64,000 nt of DNA from CAVXEH01 sp963805305 (GTDB taxonomy: Bacteria; Chloroflexota; Limnocylindria; QHBO01), in assembly GCA_963805305.1 (NCBI GenBank), contig CAWDTM010000008.1, positions 248,001 through 312,000 of the forward strand. The letters run 5' to 3'. Shown here piece after piece: positions 1 through 8,380 of this stretch. The notes beneath the pieces are model-generated. The model searched no databases and was not told where the DNA came from. It worked only from the letters and a program-made list of their open reading frames with translations. The translations under genes were made by a program, and so were the position numbers. Every line of letters begins with the position of its first letter. Within the stretch, counting starts at the first letter, position 1.

Positions 1-1
1 G

Positions 2-370
2 GCGGTCGTGACCGGCGGCGGACGGCTGGCGGCCCCATACGTGGTGCACGCCGTCGCGGTGGGGCACGATCTCACGGCGGACGCGGAGCGCCTGCGCCAG
101 GCGATCCGTGCGGCGCTGCAGGCAGTGGAGCACCTCTCCCTGCGACGGATCGCCCTTGCCCCGCTCGGGACGGAGCGAGGCGTCTTCACCCCCTCGGACG
201 CCGCGGCGCTGCTCTTCGACGAGATCATCACCCATGCGGAGCGGCGCTCGGGAAGCCCCGAGTCCATGGTGATCGCCGTGTCCCGCCACGAGGAGCTCAC
301 CGCATTCGCCGCCACGCTCGATGTCGTGCGGTCGCGGACCATTCCGACACCGCCCGTCGAGGGCCGATGA
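2..370 (+). CDS. Macro-domain protein, C-terminal part (truncated at window start)
   Basis: The reading frame is open from the left edge, so only the C-terminal ~122 residues are visible. The stretch AVVTGGGRLAAPYVVHAVAV matches the macro-domain pattern in which a Gly-rich loop is followed by yVIHAV; macro domains bind ADP-ribose or related nucleotides and often remove ADP-ribose marks. Later residues (RIALAPLGTERGVF) fit the second ligand loop of the fold, where such proteins usually have a P-x-(I/L)-G-T/S-G turn. The stop codon overlaps the ATG of the next gene (ATGA). Substrate cannot be told from the fragment. Family call is good; the true start is outside the window. Confidence 0.75.
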   Translation, partial: AVVTGGGRLAAPYVVHAVAVGHDLTADAERLRQAIRAALQAVEHLSLRRIALAPLGTERGVFTPSDAAALLFDEIITHAERRSGSPESMVIAVSRHEELTAFAATLDVVRSRTIPTPPVEGR

Positions 371-612
371 GCCGGGAGGGCCAGGCGGAGCTGACCGACA
401 CGCTGCGCCGGCGCGGATTGGCGGCGCCGGCGCGCCTCCTCCTCGACGCGCATCGGCCGCTTCGCCCCATGCTCGCCGAGGCGGGCGCATTCCTGGGGCC
501 GCTCCTGCGGCCGATGCTCGGGCGGCGCTACGGCAGGGTGCAGGCGCTCCTGGACGATCCCGAGCGATACGACGCGATGATCGAAGGACTGGGCGATGCC
601 GAACATCGGTGA
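367..612 (+). CDS. Small hypothetical protein, 81 aa
   Basis: Starts with an ATG overlapping the stop of the macro-domain gene by 4 nt and ends 17 nt inside the next gene, a tight packing typical of translationally coupled genes. The protein is Arg/Leu/Ala-rich, probably helical (RLLLDAHRPLRPMLAEAGAF), with no signal peptide or recognisable motif. I do not recognise the family. Support comes from coupling and from the absence of a competing frame. Confidence 0.45.
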   Translation: MSREGQAELTDTLRRRGLAAPARLLLDAHRPLRPMLAEAGAFLGPLLRPMLGRRYGRVQALLDDPERYDAMIEGLGDAEHR

Positions 613-1468
613 CCTGGTCGGCCGCCTGATCGGCATCGTGGGTGACGCGATCAGCTCGTCCTCCGCGCGCCTGGGTCCGGCCGCCACAGCCACCGTCCTG
701 CTGGTGCTCCTCGTGCTCCTGGCGCTCCTCGCTCGTCCGGTGACCCGCTGGACCACGCGGGACCTGGGACGGCTCGCGTCGCTGCCCCGCGGGCTTGCGA
801 TCGCCGCGGAGGCCGGCGCGGGTGCCGCGGTCTCGCTGGGAACCGCGGGGGTGGCGCGCTCGGTGACCGCGGTCCAGCGCCTGCAGACGCTCGCGGCCCT
901 GCCGCTGCTCGGGCACGTCGCGCGGGCGGCCGCGCGGGCCGGCGTCCCGCTGGAGGTCACGACGAACGACCCGGTCGCGGCGCACCTGGCCGACGCCACG
1001 CTGGCGACGGCGCACGACCGCACGGGAACGCCCGAGCGGCTCGGACGATCGCGCGTGACGTACGTCGGCGAGGGCCGAGCGACGGAAGCGGTGCGGGCCC
1101 TGGTCGCGCATGGCGGCGGAGAGCACCTCGCATCGTCCGCGAGCGATCACGCAATGTCGCTGGTGCTGGGTGGCGTGGCCGAGGAGGGCCTGCTGCTGAT
1201 GATGGGCGCGGCGACCGGCGAGGCCGCCACCACGTTCGGGACCGCGTCCGCATCCGGGGCGTCTTCGGTGCTCCTCACCGGGGAGGGAACGCTCATCGGG
1301 CCGGAGCTGTTCGTGGCAGGGTCCGACCTGCGGCCCGGCGGCGTGCGGGCCGGCGTGCTCGCCGCCAACCGGCTCATCTGGCTGGCGGCCGCGGTCCTCG
1401 TCGCCGGATCGCTCCTCCAGCTCCTCGGTGTCGTGGACATCGCCGGCTTCCTCGTGGGGCGTGCCTGA
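596..1468 (+). CDS. DUF6754-like membrane protein, 290 aa
   Basis: One hydrophobic segment near residues 28-48 (LLVLLVLLALLARP) and one at the C-terminus (about 258-285) flank a soluble domain. The middle reads RAGVPLEVTTNDPVAAHLAD followed by a VTYVGEG...A block, a DHAMSLVLG block, and a GPELFVAGSDL block, which is the pattern I know from DUF6754 proteins of Chloroflexota. Function of that family is unknown. It is first of six closely packed genes (596-6592) in which three other members are membrane proteins and one is a MutL-like ASKHA protein, so it probably acts in a membrane complex with them. Family assignment from memory; moderate certainty. Confidence 0.6.
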   Translation: MPNIGDLVGRLIGIVGDAISSSSARLGPAATATVLLVLLVLLALLARPVTRWTTRDLGRLASLPRGLAIAAEAGAGAAVSLGTAGVARSVTAVQRLQTLAALPLLGHVARAAARAGVPLEVTTNDPVAAHLADATLATAHDRTGTPERLGRSRVTYVGEGRATEAVRALVAHGGGEHLASSASDHAMSLVLGGVAEEGLLLMMGAATGEAATTFGTASASGASSVLLTGEGTLIGPELFVAGSDLRPGGVRAGVLAANRLIWLAAAVLVAGSLLQLLGVVDIAGFLVGRA

Positions 1469-1470
1469 GG

Positions 1471-2085
1471 ATGCGGCGCTCGATCTACGCGGCGATCGTC
1501 ACGGCGGTCGGCATCCTGATCCTCGCCGACCTGGTCATCGCGAATCCCGCGCTCGGCAGCGTCGCCGGATTCCTGACCGGTCTCCTCGTCCTGCTGGCCG
1601 CCGCCGCTGCGATCGCGGGCACCCTCTCCCTGCTCGCCCGCCACGGCTCGCGGATCGCACGGGGCACGGATCGCGTTGGTTCGCTCGCCGTCCTGCTTGG
1701 GATGGCACTCGTCCTGCTCCCCGGGCTGGCTCCCGGGTCGAGCGGTGCCGACGCGCCGGCGGTTCGCTGGGTGGTGGCCGCCCTGCTGGCTCCCCTGGTG
1801 GCGGCCGTCTTCGCCCTGCTCTTTCCGCTGCTCCTGGGCGCGGCGCGCCGGGGGCTTCGCCTGCGCGGCCGGGAGACCGGGGTGATGCTCGCTGGAGCCG
1901 TCGCGGTCCTTGTCCTTCTGCTGCCTATTGGTGGTGATCCCGGTGCCTGGCTGGCCTCGGTGGCTGGCTGGGTCCAGGCCGTGCCCGTGGCCGCCGTGTT
2001 CCGCGGCCTGCTCCTGGGCGTCGCCTCCATCGGGGCGCTGACCGCCGCCCGGATCCTGCTGGGCGCCGATGGCGTCGATGACTGA
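1471..2085 (+). CDS. Polytopic membrane protein, 204 aa, unknown function
   Basis: Begins 2 nt after the preceding stop. Hydrophobicity suggests about six transmembrane segments (roughly residues 7-25, 30-54, 70-86, 100-126, 137-155 and 170-195) with short charged loops containing Arg. No catalytic motif is visible and I do not recognise the family. Its place between the DUF6754-like gene and a single-pass extracytoplasmic protein suggests it is a membrane partner of that cluster. Confidence 0.55.
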   Translation: MRRSIYAAIVTAVGILILADLVIANPALGSVAGFLTGLLVLLAAAAAIAGTLSLLARHGSRIARGTDRVGSLAVLLGMALVLLPGLAPGSSGADAPAVRWVVAALLAPLVAAVFALLFPLLLGAARRGLRLRGRETGVMLAGAVAVLVLLLPIGGDPGAWLASVAGWVQAVPVAAVFRGLLLGVASIGALTAARILLGADGVDD

Positions 2086-2953
2086 CCGTCGCCGCCCGAG
2101 CCGGAGGCGCGTGCTGCGCCGCCTGGCGCCCCTGGCGCTTGTCGTCGGCCTCGCCGTCGCGTGGCTGCTGCCGACCATGCCCTTCCTCGCCCTGGGAATG
2201 GGCGCCAACACCGCCGCGGGGAGCGACCTGCACGTCGCCATCGGCGCATTGCCGGACCGACCCCTCGTCGTGGTGGACATGGATCCGGATCTGGGGACCT
2301 ATCCGGAGATCCGATTTGCGACCCGCGCTGCGCTGGCAGACCTCTTCGCCGTCGGCGCACGGGTGGCCTTGGTGAGCTTCAGCCCCGAGGGCAGGGCCAT
2401 TGCGATCGCCGAGATCGCGCGCCTCCGCGAGGAGGGCGCAGGCGGTGACCGGCTCGTCGACCTGGGCTTCCGGAGCGGCGGTGAGGCCGCGCTGGTGCAG
2501 CTTGCCGGCGAGCCAATCGCGTCGGACGTCGGCGGCGACGCCGGACCCATCCTGGATGCGCTCCGCGCTCGGGGAGGCGGGCTTGCCGGGTTCGACCTTG
2601 CGCTGGTCGTCGGTGGCGGTGAGATGAGCCCGCGGAGCTGGATCGAGCAGATCGAGCCGCGCGTCCCCGGACTGGCGGTCGCGGCGGTCACGCCCACCTT
2701 CCTGCTCCCCGAGATGCAGCCCTACCGCGATGCCGGCCAGCTCGTGGCGCTCGCGGGCACCCTGCCCCAGGGTGTCGCGTACGGGACGGCGGTTGCTGCC
2801 GGCGGCACCTCGAGCGGACCGGGGCGCGTTCCCGAGCCGGCGCCGCGGGATGCGGCGATCCTGCTGGGCATGCTCATCGCGATCGGCGTTCTCGTCGAAT
2901 CCGGGGCCTCCTCGCTCGTTGGGCGCGGTGGCCCGCCGGGGCGCGGGTCGTGA
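2069..2953 (+). CDS. Membrane-anchored protein with Rossmann-like domain, 294 aa
   Basis: The N-terminus is Arg-rich followed by a transmembrane helix (residues about 18-40). The soluble part alternates beta-alpha: VVVDMDPDLGTYPEIRF, an ARVALVSFSPEGRA strand-turn, and FDLALVVGGGEM, consistent with a Rossmann-like fold. A second hydrophobic helix lies near the C-terminus (AAILLGMLIAIGVLVE). It overlaps the previous gene by 17 nt; an in-frame ATG at 2078 is an alternative start. Gene order points to a role with its neighbours. Function unknown. Confidence 0.55.
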   Translation: MASMTDRRRPSRRRVLRRLAPLALVVGLAVAWLLPTMPFLALGMGANTAAGSDLHVAIGALPDRPLVVVDMDPDLGTYPEIRFATRAALADLFAVGARVALVSFSPEGRAIAIAEIARLREEGAGGDRLVDLGFRSGGEAALVQLAGEPIASDVGGDAGPILDALRARGGGLAGFDLALVVGGGEMSPRSWIEQIEPRVPGLAVAAVTPTFLLPEMQPYRDAGQLVALAGTLPQGVAYGTAVAAGGTSSGPGRVPEPAPRDAAILLGMLIAIGVLVESGASSLVGRGGPPGRGS

Positions 2954-3594
2954 ACGGGTTCTTCGAGACGGGCACCGCGGGCACCGTCGCGACCTGGGTT
3001 GCCGCAATCGTCACGCTCGGTGTCTGGTCCTACCTCGCCGGTGAGCGTCGCCAGCTGCATGTCGCCCAGCTGTTGCTGGCCGGCCTGGCGACCGGCTACC
3101 TGACTCTGCTCGCCATCCGCGAGGTCCTCGTCCCGCAGCTCATCTCGCCCCTCCTGGCCGACCCTGCCGCGCACCCGGACCTGCTGATCGACGCGGTCCT
3201 GGTTGCCATCCTGGCCCTGGCCCCATGGCTGCCGCGGCGCGTCGTGGCGCTGCCCGTGGCGGTGATCGTCGGCGGAACCGCCGCGTATGCACTCGGCGGC
3301 GCGATCACCGGGACGCTGCTCCCCCAGCTGGCGGGGGGGATCGTCACCGCGGACTCCGGCCCCGGCGGGGCGGTCTCCGGCGTCATCGGGCTGGCGATCA
3401 CGGTTCCCGTTCTGCTCGCGTTCCTGCACGGGGTCCCTCGCGGGCGTCTCATGAGCGGGGTCACGGGCGCGGGACGCTGGTTCCTGCTGGGCGGCCTGGG
3501 AGCCTGGCTCGGCTTCCTGCTCGTCAGCCGCCTGGCGCTGCTCGTCGATCGCATCGGGTTTCTCCTCGGAGACTGGCTGGGGCTGGTCCGATGA
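2950..3594 (+). CDS. Polytopic membrane protein, 214 aa, unknown function
   Basis: GTG start overlapping the previous stop (GTGA). Five or six hydrophobic helices are evident (around residues 9-27, 37-57, 77-93, 97-115, 145-165 and 178-200). The loop after the last helix is short. No motif is recognised. It is the fourth gene of the cluster and is followed at once by the MutL-like gene. Confidence 0.55.
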   Translation: MNGFFETGTAGTVATWVAAIVTLGVWSYLAGERRQLHVAQLLLAGLATGYLTLLAIREVLVPQLISPLLADPAAHPDLLIDAVLVAILALAPWLPRRVVALPVAVIVGGTAAYALGGAITGTLLPQLAGGIVTADSGPGGAVSGVIGLAITVPVLLAFLHGVPRGRLMSGVTGAGRWFLLGGLGAWLGFLLVSRLALLVDRIGFLLGDWLGLVR

Positions 3595-3608
3595 GGGAGG
3601 ATGGGGCC

Positions 3609-5504
3609 ATGGAGCTGATGGAGCCGGCGGAGGTCGATGGCCCAATCGACGATCCCGTCCGGGCCCTGGCGGAGGTGTCGGTCCTGCTCGACGTCGGGAG
3701 CGCCTGGAGCAAGGCCAGCGTGGTTGGCCGGGTACGCGGCCGATGGCGAATCGTGGCCCACGCTGCGCTGCCGACGGCATGGGGCGAGGCGGCGCTGGTC
3801 GCCGCCCTCTCCGACCGGCTGCACGCCGTGGCTGACCAGCGGATCGTCGACGAGCTGGATGCGATCCTGGCGGGGGCGCCCAGGATCGCCTGCCATACCC
3901 CTTCGCGTCCGGGTCGGATCGCCATCGCCGCGGTGACCGCCGGGATCTCCGGTGAGGCGGCGCGTCGGGCCGCCGAATCGGCGGGATGGGTCGTGGCCGC
4001 CCAGGTGGCGGCCGATGACGGACGCCCGCTTCCGGAGCGGCTCGCCTCGCTGGCGGCCGCCGAGGTGGACGCCTGGCTGGTCGCGGGTGGCTTTGACGCC
4101 GCGCGGCCGGAGCAGGCGCTCGAGGCCGCCGGGATGGTCGCCGCCGCCCGCGGCGGCGGCAGGACCCCGGTGGTCTGGGCCGGCTCGGCCGCACTTGCCG
4201 ACGAGGTCGCCGCGCTCTTCGACCACGGCGTCGTCGCCGCCGTCGCCAACCCGCGTCCGACCGCCACCGAGGATCTGCTTGGCCCGCTCCGTCATCACCT
4301 CGAAGAGCTGCTCGACCACCGTGTCGAGGGTGGCGGTACGCGGAGCCTGGCCCCCATCGCCTTCCGTCGCTCGATCGCGGAGATCGCCCGCGAGGAGCGC
4401 CTGCGTATCGGGGCCGTCGACCTCGGGGCGCGCTACGCGACCTGGGCCTTCGCCGACGGCCGCAGCGAGCCGGTCGTCCCCGCCTCGCGCGTCTTCGCCG
4501 CGGGAGGCCTCGGGTCACCGCTCCTCACCGTTCCGGGCGCGACCGGACGCCTGGTCCGCCTGCTCGCGGTTCCCGTCGACGAGCTGGCGGTGGCCGACAC
4601 GCTCCAGAACATGCGGTCGCGGCCGGGGACCCTTCCTTACAGCGGGGACGAGCTTGCCGTGACGCGGGCTGCCGGGCAGGTCCTGCTCGCGGCCCTTGGC
4701 GAGGAGCGTGGAAGCGAGCCCATGGATCTCCTCATCGGCGCGGGACGCCTGCTCGCCGCCGCGCCGACGCCGATGCACGCGATGCAGCTGCTGCTCGCCG
4801 GGATTCGTCCAGTCGGCGTCACGCAGATCGCCGTCGACGCGGCGGCCGTCCTGGGACCGCTCGGCTCGCTGGCCGATGACGAGCTGCGCGAGGGCATTGG
4901 GATGCTCCGGGACGACCTGCTCCTGCCGCTGGGCACCAGCGTCGTCGTGCGCGGCGGACGGCCGGGGCAGCCGGCCCTGACGGCACGTCTCCATCGCGCC
5001 GGATGGCCGGACCCGGACCCCGTCGCGGTCCGAAGCGGCCAGGTCGCCGTGCTGCCACTCCCGCGGGGAGAGCACGCGGAGCTGGAGATCGAGCTGGGAA
5101 GCGGTGTCACCCTGCCCGGGGCACGTCGGACGCACCACGTCCGGGTCGAGGTGACCGGCGGGGTCGTGGGGCTGGTGCTCGATGCGAGGGATGCCCCGAT
5201 CGGGCTCCCCCGGCGCCTCGATGACCGCCGGGCCATTCTCGCGGGGTGGCGAGACCTGCTGCTGCGCGAGCCCGCGGCCCGAGACAGGTCCGAACCGGCA
5301 AACGAGGACGCTGTCGAGGCGGCAGATCACAGCCGGCCCGCGCGTGCTGTCGATCGGATGCGACGCTGGCGGCCGCGCGCCTCGTTCCTTCGCGGCGCTC
5401 GCGTGCCGGGCGCGCTCGCCGAGGCGGAGGGCCAGGACGGCGAGGAGGCCGGCGCAACTGATCCCGACCCCGGCGACGCGGTGGGGGAGGGTCGCGCGCC
5501 ATGA
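3609..5504 (+). CDS. MutL/GlmL-type ASKHA protein (glutamate mutase-associated family)
   Basis: The N-terminus LDVGSAWSKASVVGRV is the phosphate-1 loop of the ASKHA (actin/hexokinase/Hsp70) fold as used in the MutL/GlmL family (Pfam MutL), and IGAVDLGARYATWAF plus LLIGAGRLLAAAP supply the second phosphate and adenosine-type loops. In clostridial operons MutL accompanies adenosylcobalamin-dependent glutamate mutase, but here no mutase subunit is nearby and the partners are membrane proteins, so the role is probably different. The last ~80 residues are polar and low in complexity. I prefer ATG 3609 because GGGAGG lies 8 nt upstream; an in-frame ATG at 3591 overlapping the previous stop is possible. 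Confidence 0.65.
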   Translation: MELMEPAEVDGPIDDPVRALAEVSVLLDVGSAWSKASVVGRVRGRWRIVAHAALPTAWGEAALVAALSDRLHAVADQRIVDELDAILAGAPRIACHTPSRPGRIAIAAVTAGISGEAARRAAESAGWVVAAQVAADDGRPLPERLASLAAAEVDAWLVAGGFDAARPEQALEAAGMVAAARGGGRTPVVWAGSAALADEVAALFDHGVVAAVANPRPTATEDLLGPLRHHLEELLDHRVEGGGTRSLAPIAFRRSIAEIAREERLRIGAVDLGARYATWAFADGRSEPVVPASRVFAAGGLGSPLLTVPGATGRLVRLLAVPVDELAVADTLQNMRSRPGTLPYSGDELAVTRAAGQVLLAALGEERGSEPMDLLIGAGRLLAAAPTPMHAMQLLLAGIRPVGVTQIAVDAAAVLGPLGSLADDELREGIGMLRDDLLLPLGTSVVVRGGRPGQPALTARLHRAGWPDPDPVAVRSGQVAVLPLPRGEHAELEIELGSGVTLPGARRTHHVRVEVTGGVVGLVLDARDAPIGLPRRLDDRRAILAGWRDLLLREPAARDRSEPANEDAVEAADHSRPARAVDRMRRWRPRASFLRGARVPGALAEAEGQDGEEAGATDPDPGDAVGEGRAP

Positions 5505-6592
5505 TCGATGAACGGACGGCCGTGTCCGGAACCGCGCCGGCGGTCCATCGCATCGCGCTGCCCAGAGGCTCCGTCCCGCATGTCCAGACCGGAAGCCAGA
5601 TCCGTCCCGACCAGGTCCTCGCTTCCCGGCGAGAGGCTCGCCAGGCGCTCCGCCTGCCCATCGCCGGCCCGCTGGGACGACAGCCGGCCGATGCCGCAGC
5701 GCTGATGCTGGTCCGCCCGGGGGACCGACTCGAACCCGATCAGCCGATGGCGCGCGGTCCCGACGGCCGTGAGGTCCGCTCGCCGGACCACGCGATCCTG
5801 CTCGCCTACTCGCCATCCGATGGCACGGCGCTCCTCGTGTCGCTGGGCGCCGAGAGCCCGGTCATCGGCCACGTCGCCGGGTCCGTCCTGCAGGTCACGC
5901 CGCAGTTCATCAGCGTCGCCGTGCCGGGAGCCCGGCTGGAGGGGATCGGCGGCATGGGCGACGCCGTGCACGGTGAGCTCGCCGTGGCCGTCCACACCCA
6001 TGACGAGGAGCTGCGCGCCGGAGCCATCGACGTCTCGGCGGCGGGAAAGATCCTGATTGGCGGCTCGCGAGCCTCCGCCGAGACACTGACCCGGGCCCGC
6101 GCCATGGGCGTGGCGGGCATCGTCCTGGGCGGGATCCTGGACAAGGAGCTGCGCGACTTCGAGGCGATCCAGCGCCGGCGCCGCGAGATCGGCGGGATGA
6201 CCGGCTCGTTTGCCGTCGTGCTGCTCGAAGGCTACGGCAAGGTGGCGCTCGACGGCCAGCTCTTCGCCTGGTTCCGGCAGCACGCTGGACGCACGGCGAG
6301 CCTCTTCGGCCAGGACCGGATCCTCTACGTCCATGAGGCGGCCCAGCCACCCCTCCGCGTGCCGCGCGCCGCGGTCGGGGACCGGGTGATCATCCACCGC
6401 CGTCCGTTCCACGGCCGCAGCGGGGTGCTGGTCGGGATCCTCGACGCGCTGCACGCCACGCCCTCGGGCATCCCGGCGGTGACCGGCCTCGTCCGCCTCG
6501 AGGATGGCCGGCTGGCGCCCATCCCGCTTGCCAATCTGGAAGCCACTCATCTGCCGGGTCCGGACGGTGCGCCGGTGCGCCCGACCCCCTGA
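5501..6592 (+). CDS. Conserved hypothetical with C-terminal KOW-like segment, 363 aa
   Basis: Starts inside the stop of the MutL-like gene (ATGA overlap). The first ~60 residues contain HRIALPRGSVPHVQTGSQIR and later RPGDRLEPDQPMA, reminiscent of barrel-sandwich or lipoyl-like hairpins. The middle has AGKILIGGSRASAETLTRAR, and the C-terminal GDRVIIHRRPFHGRSGVLVG resembles a KOW or SH3-like barrel. No transmembrane segment is seen. It closes the six-gene cluster. I do not know its function; the domain comments are impressions from sequence patterns only. Confidence 0.5.
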   Translation: MIDERTAVSGTAPAVHRIALPRGSVPHVQTGSQIRPDQVLASRREARQALRLPIAGPLGRQPADAAALMLVRPGDRLEPDQPMARGPDGREVRSPDHAILLAYSPSDGTALLVSLGAESPVIGHVAGSVLQVTPQFISVAVPGARLEGIGGMGDAVHGELAVAVHTHDEELRAGAIDVSAAGKILIGGSRASAETLTRARAMGVAGIVLGGILDKELRDFEAIQRRRREIGGMTGSFAVVLLEGYGKVALDGQLFAWFRQHAGRTASLFGQDRILYVHEAAQPPLRVPRAAVGDRVIIHRRPFHGRSGVLVGILDALHATPSGIPAVTGLVRLEDGRLAPIPLANLEATHLPGPDGAPVRPTP

Positions 6593-6642
6593 GACCACGT
6601 CGCGGGCAAGGGCATCGGCTCGGCACCCCCGGCCGCGCTTCC

Positions 6643-6654
6643 TATACTTCCGCC
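6643..6654 (+). promoter_or_regulatory. -10 box for leaderless transcription of tsaE
   Basis: TATACT at 6643-6648 is followed by exactly 6 nt and then the ATG of tsaE, so transcription would start at or next to the start codon. No Shine-Dalgarno sequence is present. The same spacing recurs at four other genes in the window. No convincing -35 box is seen. Confidence 0.55.
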
Positions 6655-7221
6655 ATGGACCACGCACTGCGCGGCGGCCCGGCGCCGCCGTCAGGCGCCG
6701 CGGCCCAGGGCTCCGGTTCGGTGGGAACCTGCGTCACGGTCTCGGCCGAGGAGACGAGGGCGCTGGGGCATGCCCTCGGGGCCGCTGCCCGACCAGGGAC
6801 CCTGGTCGCCCTTGCCGGGCCTCTGGGGGCCGGCAAGACGGTCCTGGCCAAGGGGATCGCCAGCGGCCTGGGAGTGCGCAGCGTGGTGAACAGCCCCACC
6901 TTCGTCCTCATGAACGAGCACACCGGTCGGCTGCGACTCTTCCATGTCGACGCGTATCGCCTCGACGATCCGGAGGAGGCTCTCGCCGCCGGCCTCCTCG
7001 ACGAGCGGGAGGCCGACGGCGTGACCGTCATCGAGTGGGCGGATCGCCTCGATGGCTGGCTGCCCGCCGAGCGCCTCGACCTGGCCCTCGACCCCGATCC
7101 GAACGGCGGAGACCGGCGGACCATCCATTGGTCGGCGCGGGGTGTCCTGCACGAGCGACTGGCGCGCGCGCTCGAGCCCGCTGCCGACCTGAGGGCCGGC
7201 CCGGTTGCGAGCGACCGGTGA
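6655..7221 (+). CDS. tsaE: tRNA t6A biosynthesis ATPase TsaE
   Basis: TsaE is the P-loop ATPase that resets the TsaB-TsaD complex in synthesis of N6-threonylcarbamoyladenosine at position 37 of ANN-decoding tRNAs. Walker A is GPLGAGKT (residues 55-62), followed by the family pattern NSPTFVLMNEH and the HVDAYRLDDPEEA and VIEWADR blocks. About 28 residues precede the usual family start, but the TATACT box 6 nt before the ATG supports this start. It is first in a tsaE-tsaB-rimI-tsaD array with overlapping genes. The t6A precursor enzyme TsaC is not in the window. Confidence 0.93.
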   Translation: MDHALRGGPAPPSGAAAQGSGSVGTCVTVSAEETRALGHALGAAARPGTLVALAGPLGAGKTVLAKGIASGLGVRSVVNSPTFVLMNEHTGRLRLFHVDAYRLDDPEEALAAGLLDEREADGVTVIEWADRLDGWLPAERLDLALDPDPNGGDRRTIHWSARGVLHERLARALEPAADLRAGPVASDR

Positions 7222-7856
7222 TCATCGCCATCGAGAGCGCGTCGACTGATCCGTCGCTCGCGCTGGGAACCGTCGACGGGGTACCAATCGCCGAGGACGG
7301 CTGGAGCGGCGGGCACGGCCAGGGCCGCGAGCTCCTGCCGCGGTTGCTCGCCCTCCTCTCGACGGCCGGCCGGCCGGTGGGGAGTGCCACCGCCGTAGCG
7401 GTCGGCATCGGGCCCGGATCGTTCACGGGCCTCCGGGTCGGGATGAGCCTGGCAAAAGGCCTGTCCTTCGGGCTGGCGGTCCCGATCCTCGGCATCCCCA
7501 GCCTGGAGGGCTGGCTTGCCGCCGAGCCGGACGCGCGGGCCGCGATCGCCCGCGCCGGGGCGCACGACGCGTTCGTCCTGCTCCGGGGCGCGGCGGAGCC
7601 GGTCGTCGTCTCCCAGGAGGCGTTGCCGGCGGGCGCGCACGCCGATCCCGTTGTCGCACCGTCCGAGCTCGCCGCCGCGTTCGACCTGCGCGGTGCCCGG
7701 TCGCCGGCCCATGCTGCTGCTGCGGTCGCGCGACTCGCGGCAGACCGCCTGCGCTCGGATCCGGCCGGGGACGAGCTGCGCAGCCTGGAGCCTCGCTACC
7801 TGCGCCTTCCCCGTGGCGTGGCGGAGCTGTCGGCTGAGGCCATCCGATGGCTGTGA
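7218..7856 (+). CDS. tsaB: tRNA t6A biosynthesis protein TsaB
   Basis: Chosen start is the GTG overlapping the tsaE stop. TsaB is the ASKHA-fold scaffold that dimerises with TsaD. The protein begins IIAIESASTDPSLALG and contains VGIGPGSFTGLRVGMSLAKG, the diagnostic TsaB block. At 212 residues it has the normal length. Its C-terminal half, typically variable, is still recognisable (LEPRYLR near the end). The next gene overlaps by 10 nt. Confidence 0.93.
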   Translation: MIIAIESASTDPSLALGTVDGVPIAEDGWSGGHGQGRELLPRLLALLSTAGRPVGSATAVAVGIGPGSFTGLRVGMSLAKGLSFGLAVPILGIPSLEGWLAAEPDARAAIARAGAHDAFVLLRGAAEPVVVSQEALPAGAHADPVVAPSELAAAFDLRGARSPAHAAAAVARLAADRLRSDPAGDELRSLEPRYLRLPRGVAELSAEAIRWL

Positions 7857-8380
7857 CCGTGCCGGTCGAGATCGCGCCCATGGAGCTCGCCGACATCGGT
7901 GCCATCCGGGAGATCGAGCGGCTCAGCTTCCGGACGCCGTGGCCCAGCTACGCCTTCGAGCAGGAGCTCACCTCGAACCGCCTCGCCCGGTACCTCGTCG
8001 CGAGAGCGGGCACCGCGGTGGTCGCGTTCGGCGGCCTGTGGCTGATGGTCGATGAGGCACATGTCACGACCTTCGCCGTGCATCCGGAGTGGCGGCGGCA
8101 GGGGATCGGGCGGCGGCTGCTCGTGGCGCTCGTCGAATCGGCCATGGGGCTGGGCGCTGCACGGATGACCCTCGAGGTGCGGGCCGGCAACGTCGACGCG
8201 CAGCGGCTGTACGCGGAGCTTGGTTTCGAGGAGGCCGGTCGACGGGTCGCGTACTACACCGACGACGGCGAGGACGCCATGATCATGACGACGCCCCTCC
8301 TGCGCTCGCCACGGATGGCCCGTGGCCTGTGGGCGGCCCGGCGTCGCATCGCCGGCGATGTGCCCGGAGGCGGCCGTTGA
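7847..8380 (+). CDS. rimI: Ribosomal-protein-alanine N-acetyltransferase RimI
   Basis: GNAT-fold acetyltransferase of the RimI family, which acetylates the N-terminal alanine of ribosomal protein S18 in the model organism. Acetyl-CoA binding motif A is visible as VHPEWRRQGIGRRLL, and the motif B region reads LEVRAGNVDAQRLYAELGF. RimI commonly sits between tsaB and tsaD, as here, which supports the name over a generic GNAT call. About 25 extra residues follow the domain (PRMARGLWAARRRIAG). Confidence 0.88.
   Translation: MAVTVPVEIAPMELADIGAIREIERLSFRTPWPSYAFEQELTSNRLARYLVARAGTAVVAFGGLWLMVDEAHVTTFAVHPEWRRQGIGRRLLVALVESAMGLGAARMTLEVRAGNVDAQRLYAELGFEEAGRRVAYYTDDGEDAMIMTTPLLRSPRMARGLWAARRRIAGDVPGGGR

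Noticed and set aside
3591..3608. ATG 3591 as the start of the MutL-like gene
   Set aside because: It overlaps the preceding stop but has no ribosome-binding site, while ATG 3609 has GGGAGG at 8 nt. Kept as an alternative only.
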